Assembly (NCBI RefSeq): GCF_015706575.1
Contig: NW_024037058.1
Coordinates: 15,087,547-15,151,546, forward strand
Source: Patiria miniata
Taxonomy: Eukaryota > Echinodermata > Asteroidea > Valvatida > Asterinidae
DNA: 64,000 nt
Direction: 5' to 3'
Shown here: in pieces, positions 20,176 through 31,424 of the stretch
Layout: the number at the start of each line of letters is the position of its first letter
How positions within the stretch are numbered: the first letter of the stretch is position 1
The notes under the pieces: generated by a model
The model's input: the letters and a program-made list of their open reading frames with translations, nothing else
What the model was told of the DNA's origin: nothing
The model's database searches: none
Program-made: the position numbers and the translations under genes

Positions 20176-20939
20176 ACTACAATTTTCATCTATAACACAT
20201 CCCAGCCTAGGTACATAACAACTTTCAACCCAATCAGACCTGTCGTCCTATAGATATAAGCCTTAAAAATATGCACGTTTAATATGACGTCACATGTCAC
20301 GTGACGACGTCATCGTGATGTCACTACAATTTTCATCTATAACACATCCCAGCCTAGGTACATAACAACTTTCAACCCAATCAGACCTGTCGTCCTATAG
20401 ATATAAGCTTTCAAAAAATGCACGTTTAATATGACGTCACATGTCACGTGACGACGTCATCGTGATGTCACTACAATTTTCATCAATAACACATCCCAGC
20501 CTAGGTACATAACAACCTTCAACCAAATCAGACCTGTTGTCCTGTAGATACATGTACATGTACAAGTATAAGCCTTCAAAATATGCACGTTTAATATGAC
20601 ATCACGTCACGTGATGACGTCATCGTGATGTCACTACAATTTTCATCTATAACACATCCCAGTCTAGGTACATACCAACTTTCAACCCAATCGGACCTGT
20701 AGTTATGTAGATATGCCTTTAAAATATGCACATTTAATGTGATGTCATATGACTCATGATGACGCCATCGTGATGCCACTACAATTTTCATCTATAATAC
20801 ATCCCGGTCTAGGTACCGGTACATACCAACTTTCATCTCAATCGGCCTTGTAGTTCTGTAGATAAAGGCCTTCAAAATATGCACATTAAATGTGACGTCA
20901 TGGATCACTTGATGACGTCATGATGACATCATTGTTCGG
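20176..20939. promoter_or_regulatory. CRE/E-box tandem repeat array, spacer 2 (longest)
   Basis: Units start at 20176, 20323, 20470, 20633 and 20778, with periods of 147, 147, 163 and 145 bp. The 163-bp unit contains an extra ACATGTACATGTACA. The first units carry GTCACGTGAC, identical to the CLEAR-type palindrome bound by TFEB/MITF factors, between two CREs. Confidence 0.68.
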
Positions 20940-21260
20940 CACACATATATTTAGATGCTGGTCCAAGTGTGTTTCTAGTTTAAAGTCATCGGTTAGTTTT
21001 TAATGCCAAAAAAAAGTGCCTTCCACGATGAAAACATGTACAGATGCTATGGGGAAACAGCCAATAAATAAATAAAAACTAGACTTTGAGCTTGATGTCT
21101 TCCCAGTCAGGAGTCTCCAATTTTAAATAGCAATAATGCTGCTGCTTATCTGACAATCAAGTCATCCACTTCTTGACATGAGGCCAGTTATTTAAGGTAC
21201 CGGTAGGCATAAGCAACAGTTGAGGACAAGTTGGCTTGTTGTTTTAAAAAGGGTTATTAA
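20940..21260. other. A/T-rich tail of spacer 2
   Basis: Overlapping AATAAA signals near 21064. No gene seen. Confidence 0.5.
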
Positions 21261-21639
21261 GGCCAAAAAAAGTCGGTCTCTGGTCAGTGCGCGCGTTGAT
21301 TTTAATCATGCACGTCAATCTTTTTTCCCCAAAAAATGTTCCGCTGTAGCTCCAACAGCGCCCTCTATTGCCGCACCTCCTCAATTTTCTTTTTACCAAA
21401 GAGCACCAAGGAATGGGAAATTGCACCACGGCAAATGATCGAGAGCACCAAGGTAAATTATGAAGAACACCAATGTACACGAGGACACCAAAAAGCAAAA
21501 TAGTACCCCACCTTGTCTGTACAATCCAAGCTTGAAAAAAAAAAAAAAAAAAGCAAAAAAAAAAAAAAAAAAGCCGCGAAGCCGCGTCGATTCTGGAACT
21601 GTGGTCTGACCAGAGACCGAATATTTTTTTTTTTGGGCC
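21261..21639. mobile_element. MITE with TAA target duplication
   Basis: Same element and same target site as 3793-4173. Borders are GGCCAAAAAAAGTCGG and GACCGAATATTTTTTTTTTG, with TAA on both sides. Confidence 0.8.
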
Positions 21640-22153
21640 TAAAAACAGATTAAACATGTTAAACTGGCACAGTTAATTACATTGCATTGTAAATGGAAAT
21701 TGGCAGGTAATGGCATTTTGCAGGAAATTAACTGTAGCGCAAAATGCGTTCCACGGTTGCTTTAAATGTAATATCGACGTGCCACTCACTATGGCAATAT
21801 TATATGCCAATCACAAAAAAAAGAAGATTATCAAGGAACCAACCAGAGACAGGCCAATCAGCGCTGACCTATGGTTATTTACACACTTCCTCATCATAAG
21901 CATGATAAGGACAAGCCACACCCATTTAATTCTTTTCAAGAGATAAGGCATACGTACTGGATGCATCTCTGGATGCAGTTTACCACTCACTTACAATGTG
22001 TGACGTTTTTCTGACTACAATTACCGGTATTCTTATTACGTTTGAACTGCTCTATGCATTAATGAGAGATTTTTGTCAAATATCAGTTCTGCTGTCTGTG
22101 TAATTCATACCCTGGAGTTATATCAAAAATTGTACGGATTGAACCCGACCAAC
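21640..22153 (+). promoter_or_regulatory. Upstream region of the GPCR 5' fragment
   Basis: Complete copy of the conserved upstream region, with the CCAAT box near 21856. The TATA-like/TACTAAC segment is replaced by GTTATATCAAAAATTGTACGG, as before GPCR-7. Confidence 0.5.
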
Positions 22154-22243
22154 ACGAACATCCACATGAATTCAACAGGAAGTAGTGAAGACCTGTCTAC
22201 ATTCAATGCATCCACGACCCCAACAACTCAGGACAGAATTGAG
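22154..22243 (+). pseudogene. GPCR 5' fragment, 30 codons
   Basis: Matches the receptor N-terminus (residues 1-30), but the start codon is ACG instead of ATG. The coding sequence stops after Ile-Glu at a junction with small-ORF/hairpin sequence. It is a dead copy left by a deletion that joined receptor sequence to type B spacer. Confidence 0.85.
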
Positions 22244-22440
22244 GAGAAATAGGAGAAATGAAGACAGTGCATTGAATTGTATTTCTTGCGAATCAAGTCA
22301 GCCTGATGTAAATAATAATAACAATATTGGGCGGCTTTTTTCTGGGGATCCAAGAATATATTGCATTCGCTATGACAATATTGCGCTCGTCTTTGACTCG
22401 TGCAATGTTGTCATAGCGAGTGCAATATACATGTATTCTT
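22244..22440. repeat. Spacer fragment with long hairpin (22352-22440)
   Basis: 22244-22335 matches the 3' half of the small ORF at 13993-14145. It is followed by an 89-nt inverted repeat whose ~35-nt imperfect arms begin AAGAATATATTGCATTCGCT and end in the complementary word ATGTATTCTT. It could be a foldback element. A structured transcript is possible but unproven. Confidence 0.6.
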
Positions 22441-22940
22441 GAATCCACCTCAAAACATATTAAACTGGCAACTACTAATTTCAATGCATTGTAAATGGAA
22501 ATTGTCAGGTACCGGTAATGGCATTTTGCAGGAAATTAACTGCAGCGCCAAATGCGTCCATTTATAAGTAATATGAACATGCCTCTCATTATATTATCAA
22601 TCAAAATATACAGAATATCAAGGAGCCAAACAGAGACTGGCCAATCAACACTGACCTATGGTTATTTACACACGTCCTCATCATGTGCATGATCAGGACA
22701 AGCCACACCCATTTAACTCTTTTCAAGAGATAAAGCCTACCGTACACAAATCTCTGGTTGCAGTTTACCACCCTTATACAATATGTGACGTTTTTCTGAC
22801 TACATTTATTCTTATTCCGTTGAAACTGTTCAATGCACGACTGAAAGTTTTTTGCCAAAGACCTCTTCTGCTGTCTGTGTAATTCATACCCTGGAGTTAA
22901 ATAAAAATTCCTACTAACGGATTGAACCTGACCAAGCAAG
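22441..22940 (+). promoter_or_regulatory. Upstream region of GPCR-3
   Basis: A second consecutive copy of the upstream region, noticeably more diverged than its sisters. The CCAAT box survives (near 22641), as do the TATA-like run and TACTAAC before the ATG. Confidence 0.5.
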
Positions 22941-23939
22941 ATGAACATCCACATGAATTCAACAGGAAGTAGTGAAGACCTGTCTTCATTCAATGCATCC
23001 ACGACCCCAACAAATCAGGACAGAATTGAGTACAACTTCATCCGATGCATCCTGCTCGTCATAACGACCATCCTACTTCTGACCCTCAACCCTCTGTGTC
23101 TTGTGGTCCTGAGGCACGTCCGTAGCATCCAGGAAACAACCAAGATATTCCTCAGATCCATGACGATTGCCGATCTCGGGGTGGGACTCTTCCGAGCTCT
23201 ACCGATGACTGTACTTGCAATTTCCGAGACTGAGCTTATTTTGGGCAAGGCATTTTGCAAAGTGCTGTCATTTACTGACGGCATACTAATCTACAGTTCC
23301 CAAACGTCACTCCTGCTGCTGACTGTGGACCGCTACATTTCGGTGGTGTACGCGTTGCGCTACCCATCTCTTGTAACTGTGAAGCGGGCCCGAATATCTG
23401 TCTGTTGTATGTGGGGAACCCTTGCATTGATGACGACTGTACTGGGATTAGCATCACATTGGAAAACCATTTACATCAAACCCATCCAAATGTGTTTATT
23501 TCAGTCAGAATTCTCCATGATAATTGTGGCAATAGTCTATTTACCCATAATAGTCAGCACTCTGTTGGTTACTATCATAGCATATGCACGACTGTTCATG
23601 ATATCACGACACCAAGCGAGAGCCATCCAAGTCGAAAACCAAATCGCTCAACCGGGAAACCCTGCCGCAAGGCCCGACAACAAGGCCCTGAAAACAGTCC
23701 TCATTATAGTTTTGACTGCATCTGTTGCCAACCTCTTGCCACTCTGTGCGGTACTATTCTTACAATACCAACACCCAATAGTACTCCTGTTCACCTATGT
23801 GCTGCCTGTCCTGACAAACAGTTGGCTTAACGTGCTCATCTATTATCTCAGAAACCAAGACTGCCGTCGAGTGACCCATGATCTTCTGATATCGAACTAT
23901 CGATCCTGTAAACGCTGCCTGCCATTGGTTGCAAACTGA
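22941..23939 (+). CDS. Class A GPCR, GPCR-3 (332 aa)
   Basis: Complete open frame. It gains one residue at the TM2/TM3 junction (ELILGKAFCK...TDGILIYSSQT, the cassette shared with GPCR-7 and -9) and loses two in ECL3 (FLQYQHPIVL, as in GPCR-2). ECL2 reads GLASHWKTIYIKPIQMC. TM5 has YLPIIV, and TM7 is N-V-L-I-Y. The N-terminus has Asn in PTNQDR, unique in the set. The C-tail is the RRVTHDLLIS form. DRY, the disulfide pair and P6.50 are intact, so it is a plausible functional receptor. The combination of cassettes from different relatives marks it as a mosaic. Confidence 0.92.
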   Translation: MNIHMNSTGSSEDLSSFNASTTPTNQDRIEYNFIRCILLVITTILLLTLNPLCLVVLRHVRSIQETTKIFLRSMTIADLGVGLFRALPMTVLAISETELILGKAFCKVLSFTDGILIYSSQTSLLLLTVDRYISVVYALRYPSLVTVKRARISVCCMWGTLALMTTVLGLASHWKTIYIKPIQMCLFQSEFSMIIVAIVYLPIIVSTLLVTIIAYARLFMISRHQARAIQVENQIAQPGNPAARPDNKALKTVLIIVLTASVANLLPLCAVLFLQYQHPIVLLFTYVLPVLTNSWLNVLIYYLRNQDCRRVTHDLLISNYRSCKRCLPLVAN

Positions 23940-24554
23940 ACTGAGGGGCGTTCCAATCACTATTGACAGTTTCTGTAACATCTTTCGGTTTAAAACCAAA
24001 AAAAACCCAAAAAACATATCTGCTACAGTGGATTAATAATGAGTGAAATTTTATCATGAATACTTTATCAAGAAGCAGTTCAGTAGAACTTGTATTCATG
24101 GAATGGTACAATTTTTTTAAAATATGGATATGTTATTTAGAAAAGAACAAATCTAAAAGAAAATTAATAATTTGAAGAGAATGTTTAAGCATTACTTGTA
24201 CAAAAACGACCTTCATGTGAACAACTCTGTCACAATTGTACACAATTGCTTGTAAAAAGTATACTTTTTTAACTTCATGACTGTAATGTAGGATTACTCA
24301 AACAATTGTCCATGTCCACGTCTGTTAATTAGACCATGTTGTAACTTCACACACGTTCCATCGTGGTGCAGAAGTCACAATTTTGCTACTCTTGTGACTG
24401 TCAATTTTTGAGCACTGATTGATGCTTATTGTATGAATATCATCGCAGTTACACGAAGTTCGCCAAAACATCCACAACTGATACCGGTATGTTCCGGTCG
24501 TTACTGAGTCATGTCATCACAATGTCAACCCATGTGAAGCCTAAGTGTGTGCAC
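23940..24554. other. GPCR-3 3' flank
   Basis: Type A flank with an A-rich insertion near 23998. No gene seen. Confidence 0.55.
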
Positions 24555-25230
24555 AGGCTTGTTGTATACTGATGCTGTACATTGCTGATGCACATACATT
24601 ACTGATGCTGATGATGTTGTAGTTTGCTGATGCTGTTGTAGTTTGCTGATGCTGTTGTACATTGCTGATGCTGTTGTACATTGCTGATGTTGTTGTGCAA
24701 TCCTTATGCTGTTGTACATTGCTGATACGATTTTGTACATTTCTGATGCTGCTGTACATTCAGAGATGCCACAGGGTCTGCTTAAACAAAGGGAACTTTG
24801 TTTTTTTTAGCACTGATTTTTGTTAAAAAGCTACTCCGAACACAAAGTCCCCATTGTCATCTTTCTCCTGTAGCCAAGCCCATTTCCATTTATTTTGTAT
24901 TTTTGCTTCTATGGCCTTTAAGCTGTCGGTTCGTTCTCTGTTTCTAGTTTTTCTTTGATGGCTGGAAAAACCGGAATTTTATGAGAATTTTGAAAAACCG
25001 GCATCCTGGCCAAAAAAACCCGGAAAAGTGGCACCTCTGTATATTCCAGATGCTTTTGTACATTGCTGATGCTGTTGCATATTGATAATGCTGTTGCTCA
25101 TTGCTGATGCTGTTGTTCATTGCTGATGATGTTGTGCATTCATAATATTGTTGTTCATTGCTGATGTTGTTGTATATTGCTGATACTGTTGTACATTTCT
25201 GATGTTGTTGTGCATTCGTAATGCTCTTGC
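24555..25230. repeat. 19-bp minisatellite, blocks A (24555-24765) and B (25036-25230)
   Basis: Same repeat as in spacer 0, including the antisense open frames it creates. The interval between blocks keeps the CCGGAATTTT segment. Confidence 0.88.
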
Positions 25231-26276
25231 GCATTGATTTTTGGTGGTGTACTGCTGATGCATGAAGTTGCGCATTGCTGCTACGAGCACTAGGTTAGGG
25301 TTGTATACCGTGTAAGAAAGAACCCAGATAATAACACAGCCTCTCAAATTCAATTCCAATTGCTGTACATTTATTGATTATTACTGAATAAATTATGTTG
25401 CTTGCGCCGACGCTTCTGTGTAAAGTTGTCTTTGTTGCAGGTTTAATATGTAATTAGCAGGGAGTTGATAATCAGTCACAATCGGTGGTATATTTTATCA
25501 AAAATAGACCTGCACCCTTAGCCTTGAAGTTGCTCTGAGAGGTCTCTCATCTAGGGAAGAAACTTGGTTTGAGAAGATTGTCTCCACCCTACTGTAGGTG
25601 TCAAACTTTACCCAACAGACTTGGTTAGGCTCGGAGATGCCCCGCTATTATATTTCATTGCCCTTTGAATACAGTTTACAACATGTACAAGCAATTCAAA
25701 ACTGCAACTGATCAAAAATAAACATGAACATGCTTCAACTTTCAGCCAGCCCATAAAAAAATTGATTGTGGTAATGAAATTGATGAGAGATCAGCTTGTC
25801 ACGTAGCAATTTTCGAAGGGAAAAAATAGAATTCCTGTCATTTAGTTCTACACGTAGTCTATCCCTTTCAATCTGGAATATTTCCCGCCCATTCAGATAC
25901 AAATTTGTGGTCTAAACATTTCAAATATGCCCAAAATAATCAATAGTATTTGAGAATATCAGCTGGTCCTTTTTCCCAGCCATTTTCTTAATGAATAAGG
26001 CCATGCCTACGAGCTTTGTACAGTACTTGAAAACTGACAGGTATTACTGAATGAAATTAGACACAGACAAATGTTACAGTCAGCATTAACAATATTAACT
26101 CCAAGCTAAAAAAAAAGAGAGGCAAGATCCCAGCTAAAATGTTTATTGGCACTTTGTTCACCACCTCATTGTTTGGTCCCAAATTTGGGACTCACTATCA
26201 TTCATCATGAACACAACAGATCAAAGTGGGGACCCCATCAGCCAGAGTCTTGCCCAGTACTGATGACCTGCTACTA
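25231..26276. other. Type B mid-spacer, left part
   Basis: Shows the uninterrupted version (25440-25756) of the place where spacer 2 carries its 1.4-kb satellite insertion. No gene seen. Confidence 0.5.
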
Positions 26277-26462
26277 CAGTCCACTTCCGTTCATACAAAC
26301 TCAGCTGGACCTAGCAAAAATGTTTGTTATATCAGAATTTTGTATTAAGAGGACCGATGGTCGCATTCATTGTGCACATTAATTCAGTCGGGACCAAGGC
26401 TTTGTGTTTGTTGTAACCAGAATTTGTATTAACAGTGTTTGTATTAAAAGGAGAGTCGACTG
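26277..26462. mobile_element. Tc1/mariner-pogo-like MITE
   Basis: TA on both sides (26275-26276, 26463-26464). Ends CAGTCCACTTCCGTTCATAC and GAGAGTCGACTG. Orthologous in position to 13038-13220. Confidence 0.68.
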
Positions 26463-26544
26463 TAATAGGATTAAAGGTACAGTACTTGCACCTGATCACA
26501 GTCACTAGACTGATTTTGACTGAAAGGACAACTTGCACTCACAG

Positions 26545-26759
26545 AATCAGAGAGGCACTACAGGTCGCTGCTTGGGGTTTCCCATGCCCCACTGCAGGAC
26601 GCAGGTCTAGTCCTCATCATCTTCCCAAACCTGCAGAGACTGGAACTCCTTGATGATGGACCAAGCCAGCTTACCCTCCCTCGATGCATTCAAATTGGCA
26701 TTGAGGAATGCTATTTTCTAACCTCCAGTTTACTCTTGTTAGGGGTGGTGACCATATAG
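26545..26759 (+). other. LRR-like open segment, copy 3
   Basis: Same frame as 13303-13517, ending at the same TAG. Compared with copy A, Lys becomes Glu in the LQRLKLL core and two ATC/ATT-type changes are silent. The frame is preserved over 70 codons. Confidence 0.3.
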
Positions 26760-27797
26760 ACCTGGTTTGAAAAGGCCCCCCTGTTTAATACCTCACCCTG
26801 TCTAGAGCCTGTCTAGGGGGGGGGGGAGGGCTTTTTGTACCAGGTCTGAATGGTCGAGGCGCCTTACCTGCACTCCTGCACTGTATAATTTTTTTGGCAA
26901 AGCGAGTCAAGCACGTTCGAAGCCAAAAAAAGAAGAAGGAAAACAAAGAAAAACAAACTTTGACAAAAACAAAGGCTGTTTCGGCAAATAAATAAATACG
27001 AACTACCTGGTAGACTTTGAGCTTGATGTTTCCCAGTCAGGAGTCTCCAATTTTAAACAAGCAATAATGCTGCTGCTTATCTGACAATGAAGTCATCAAC
27101 TTATTGACATGAGGTAAGCTATTTAAGGTGGGCATTAGCAACAAGTGAGGACAAATTGGCTTGTTGTTTTAACAACGCTTATTAAAAACTGATTAAACTG
27201 GCACTTAGGCCTATAGGTTTTCCTGGCCAATTTCCTGGAATGTTCATTCACTTCTGAAAAGCGGTCATACATTTTTGTCTGAATTTGAATGCAACCACGC
27301 GTTGTCAACCACTCATCAGAGCGTAGCACGTGGTACCATCAAACATGGATGCGCACGCAGCGCGCAGCAGGCCACGTATAACTTTAACTGATGCCACTAA
27401 TCACAATGGCAGCTTCAAACAGTTTGACGAAATACAAAAATTGTAGGAGAGATGAGGACGGTGCCTTGAATTGTATTTCTTGAGAATCAAGTCAGCCTGA
27501 TATAAATAATAATAATAACAATATTGGACGGCTTGGAAGCCTTCCAATATTATATAATTAAATGCTGCCACTCAAGCTGACAATATTCCACATCAATCAG
27601 AATGCAAGGGAGCACCAAGCAGCTCTTGGCAATTACAAAGGCCAGTCGACAGGCAATCACAGACGTTATCAAAAATAAACAAGCTTGCACAGAGTTGTAT
27701 TCCAATGGCGAGCCCCCCCCCCCCCCCCAATTACAAAGGAAGATTGAAACATTCTGGCATAAGATCCACTGTGTTTTGGTTTGATTGGTTTAGTTAA
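26760..27797. other. Rearranged type B right part
   Basis: A G-run (~26817-26828) and purine-rich unique DNA replace the usual sequence. 26983-27200 is a displaced copy of the spacer tail (CAGTCAGGAGTCTCC). At ~27300 the type B sequence resumes, with a small-ORF copy interrupted by TGA, a hairpin at 27520-27551 and a C-run near 27714. No intact gene. Confidence 0.5.
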
Positions 27798-28179
27798 TAA
27801 GCCATTTGCGAGTGACCTATACCCTTTAGGATAAAACTTTGAAAAACGTCTGGTACACTGACTTGCTCAGGATGCTTGGCACATTGTAACTGTGAATTCT
27901 CCAGACTAAAGACACTGTTGCTAATCACCTGATTCGGGGCAAGCTCTTGCATAGTTACGTAAGAGACGCTCAGTACCAATACATTGTTCACAATGGGTGA
28001 GAATGGCACAAAGAAACCAGACCATGCCGGAGCTGGGGGTTGCTAGCATAAGGCTTGCCCCGAATCACGTGATATAGTAACAGTCTCTTTGGTCGGGAGA
28101 ATGCAAAGTAAACACGTGCAAAGCATTGGATTAAGTCAGCGTTCCAGATTGTATTCAAATTTAACTCGCAAATGGCTTA
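27798..28179. mobile_element. MITE with TTAA target duplication
   Basis: Complete copy of the element at 19008-19390, flanked by TTAA (27794-27797, 28180-28183). Confidence 0.78.
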
Positions 28180-28199
28180 TTAAAGAACTGAAAGCAATT

Positions 28200-28538
28200 C
28201 GGGCGTTTCACAATGCAGTGCGTCACCAAGAGTTAGCCACTGAGAGTTCATTTTTCCAAGTGCATTGTGGGAGATAGTCGACAAATTCACACCGCGGGAC
28301 ATTTGAAATTGTCCGTTTTTCCGGTCAGCAGTTTCGTAAGCGTATGATTTAAGTATGATTTTTTTATCAATATGGTGTTTTTGTAAGGCGGCAGAACATT
28401 ATGCCCCAATCTATTACAAACTAGCTCAAGTTGTCAACTGACACTTGTTCAAATGGGCCATGTTTTGTTGACCGTAAACTTGAAAAATGGAATCTCTGTG
28501 GCAAACTCTTGGTGGCACACTGCATTGTGAATCGCCCG
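28200..28538. mobile_element. MITE with AATT target duplication
   Basis: Same element and site as 19411-19748. AATT flanks are at 28196-28199 and 28539-28542. Confidence 0.78.
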
Positions 28539-28955
28539 AATTGAGAGCATTTATCATTGGTTCAAAATGTGCACAAGACACCATGTAGGGTTTGCAAGAA
28601 AACGATGCAGAGCAGTGACATCAAGGGGGAATTAGGGAGAAGGGGGGGGGGGGTCCAGCAATGAAATCAACATTTTCAGAATGGTGCTAACCGACTATTT
28701 AACAGAATATTTTTCCGCAGTTAGTTTGTTTGTTAAGTCAAGGAAAGTGATTCTTGTCCGAACATCTGGTAACCAAACAGAGATTGTTCATACAAATCAA
28801 ACCAAAAAACTAGACGTTTGTGGACAAACACATGGCTGTTTCGGCAATATTATATGTTGTTGTATTTTAATGTCATCATATAGACTGATAGGACAGATAT
28901 GTGCAGTATAAATTTGCAAAGTGATCGGTGCCAATAGTACAGGAGCTATGAAGTT
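28539..28955. other. Spacer 3 mid-region, right part
   Basis: Ends of type A/B mid-spacer, with a G-run near 28641. No gene seen. Confidence 0.5.
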
Positions 28956-29578
28956 ACTACAATTTTCATCTATAACACATCCCAGCCTAGGTACATAACA
29001 ACTTTCAACCCAATCAGAACTGTCGTCCTATAGATATAAGCCTTCAAAATATGCACGTTTAATATGACGCCACATGTCACGTGACGACGTCATCGTGATG
29101 TCACTACAATTTTCATCAATACCACATCCCAGCCTAGGTACATAACAACTTTCAACCCAATCAGACCTGTCGTCCTGTAGATACATGTACGAGTATAAGC
29201 CTTCAAAATATGCACGTTTAATATGACATCACATGTCACGTGATGACGTCATCGTGATGTCACTACAATTTTCATCTATAACACATCCCAGTCTAGGTAA
29301 ATATCAACTTTCAACCCAATCGGACCTGTAGTTATGTAGATATGCCTTTAAAATATGCACATTTAATGTGATGTCATGTGACTCATGATGACGCCATCGT
29401 GATGCCACTACAATTTTCATCTATAACACATCCCGGTCTAGGTACCGGTACATACCAACTTTCATCTCAATCGGCCTTGTAGTTCTGTAGATAAAGGCCT
29501 TCAAAATATGCACATTAAATGTGACGTCATGGCTCACTTGATGACGTCATGATGACGTCATTGTTCGGCACACATATA
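28956..29578. promoter_or_regulatory. CRE/E-box tandem repeat array, spacer 3
   Basis: Four ~145- to 160-bp units. One CRE is degraded to GACGCCAC, while the distal pair reads TGACGTCA twice at 20-bp spacing. Confidence 0.62.
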
Positions 29579-30429
29579 TTTAGATGCTGGTCCAAGTGTG
29601 TGTCTAGTTTAAAGTCAATCGGTTTGTTTTTAATGCCCCAAAAAAGTGCCTTACACGATGAAAACGTGTACAGATGCTATGGGGAAACAGCCAATAAATA
29701 AATAAAAACTAGACTTTGAGCTTGATGTTTTCCCAGTCAGGAGTCTCCAATTTTAAATAGCAATAATGCTGCTGCTTATCTGACAATCAAGTCATCCACT
29801 TCTTGACATGAGGCCAGTTATTTAAGGTACCAGTAGGCATAAGCAACAGTTGAGGACAAGTTGGCTTGATGTTTTAAAAAGGGTTATTAAAAACAGATTA
29901 AACATGTTAAACTGGCAAAGTTAATTACAATGCATTGTAAATGGAAACTGGCAGGTAATGGCATTTTGCAAGAAATTAACTGTAGCGCAAAATGGGTTCT
30001 ACGGTTGCTTTAAATGTAATATCGACGTGCCACTCACTATGGCAATATTATATGCCAATAAATAAAAAAGAATATCAAGGAGCCAACCAGAGACTGGCCA
30101 ATCAGCGCTGACCTATGGTTATTTACACCATGGAGGAATTCCTCCATGTTTACACACTTCCTCATCATAAGCATGATAAAGACAAGCAGCACCCATTTAA
30201 TTCTTTTCAAGAGATAAAGCCTACATGTACGTACAAAAATCTCTGGATGCAGTTTACCACTCACTTACAATGTGTGACGTTTTTCCAACTACATTTATTC
30301 TTATTACGTTCAAACTGCTCTATGCATTAATGAAAGATTTCTGTCAAATATCAGTTCTGCTGTCTGTGTAATTCATACCCTGGAGTTCAATAAAAATTTG
30401 TACTAACGGATTGAACCTGACCAAGCAAG
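29579..30429 (+). promoter_or_regulatory. Tail and upstream region of GPCR-4, with palindromic insert
   Basis: MITE-free (empty TAA at 29888-29890). A perfect 20-bp palindrome CATGGAGGAATTCCTCCATG (30129-30148) sits between direct repeats TTTACA, inserted downstream of the CCAAT box. Sister copies read TTATTTACACACTTCC without it. TATA-like run and TACTAAC are present. Confidence 0.6.
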
Positions 30430-31424
30430 ATGAACATCCACATGAATTCAACAGGAAGTAGTGAAGACCTTTCTACATTCAATGCATCCACGACCCCAAC
30501 AACCCAGGACAGAAATGAGTACAACTTCATCCGATGCATCCTGCTCGTCATAACGACCATCCTACTTCTGACCCTCAACCCGCTGTGTCTTGTGGTCCTG
30601 AGGCACGTCCGTAGCATCCAGGAAACAACCAAGATATTCCTCAGATCCATGACGATTGCCGATCTTGGGGTGGGACTCTTCCAAGCTCTACCGATGACTG
30701 TACTTGTAATTTCCGAGACTGAGCATATTGGCGAGGCGTTTTGCCAAGTGCTGTCATTTGCCGGTGAAATCGTACTCTACACTCCCAGATGTCACTCCTG
30801 CTGCTGACTGTGGACCGCTACATTTCCGTGGTGTACGCGTTGCGCTACCCTTCTCTTGTAACTGTGAAGCGGGCTCGAATTTCAGTCTGTTGTATGTGGG
30901 GAACCCTTGTATTGATGATGACTATACAGGGATTAGCATCACATTGAAAAACTGTTTACATCAAATCTATCCCAACGTGTTTATTTCAGTCAGAATCCTC
31001 CGAGATAATTGTACCAATAGTCTATACAAGCATAATAGTCAGCACTCTATTGGTTACTATCATAGCATATGCACGACTGTTCATGATATCACGACACCAA
31101 GCGAGAGCCATCCAAGTCGAAAACCAAATCGCTCAACCGGGAAACCCTGCTGTGAGGCCCAACAACAAAGCCCTGAAAACAGTCCTCATTATAGTTTTGA
31201 CTGCATCTGTTGCCAACCTCTTGCCACTCTGTGCGTTACTATACTTACAATACCTACACCCAATAGCAGTCCTGTTCGCCATTGTGCTGCCTGGCCTGAC
31301 AAATAGTTGGCTTAACACAGTCATCTATTATCTCAGAAACCAAGATTTCTGTCGAGCGACCCATGATCTTCTGCTATCTAACTACCGATCCTGTAAACGC
31401 TGCCTGCCATTGGTTGCAAACTGA
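30430..31424 (+). pseudogene. Class A GPCR pseudogene, GPCR-4
   Basis: Two independent lesions are seen. A one-base deletion in the C-run at 30784-30786 (three C where sisters have four) shifts the frame in TM3, before DRY. Downstream, in the original frame, TGG for the ECL2 tryptophan is TGA at 30945-30947. The frame is otherwise preserved to a normal stop at 31424, with an ECL3 segment LYLQYLHPIAVLFAIVLPGL close to that of GPCR-7, so inactivation is recent. Conceptual products would be a 125-residue fragment with two helices. It could still donate sequence by gene conversion. Confidence 0.93.

Noticed and set aside
30728..31306. Second-frame + ORFs of 120-194 codons inside receptors (for example 30728-31306, 60291-60866)
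   Set aside because: Shadow frames of the GPCR, lacking recognised domains. The longest ones only appear long because the receptor frame there is conserved.
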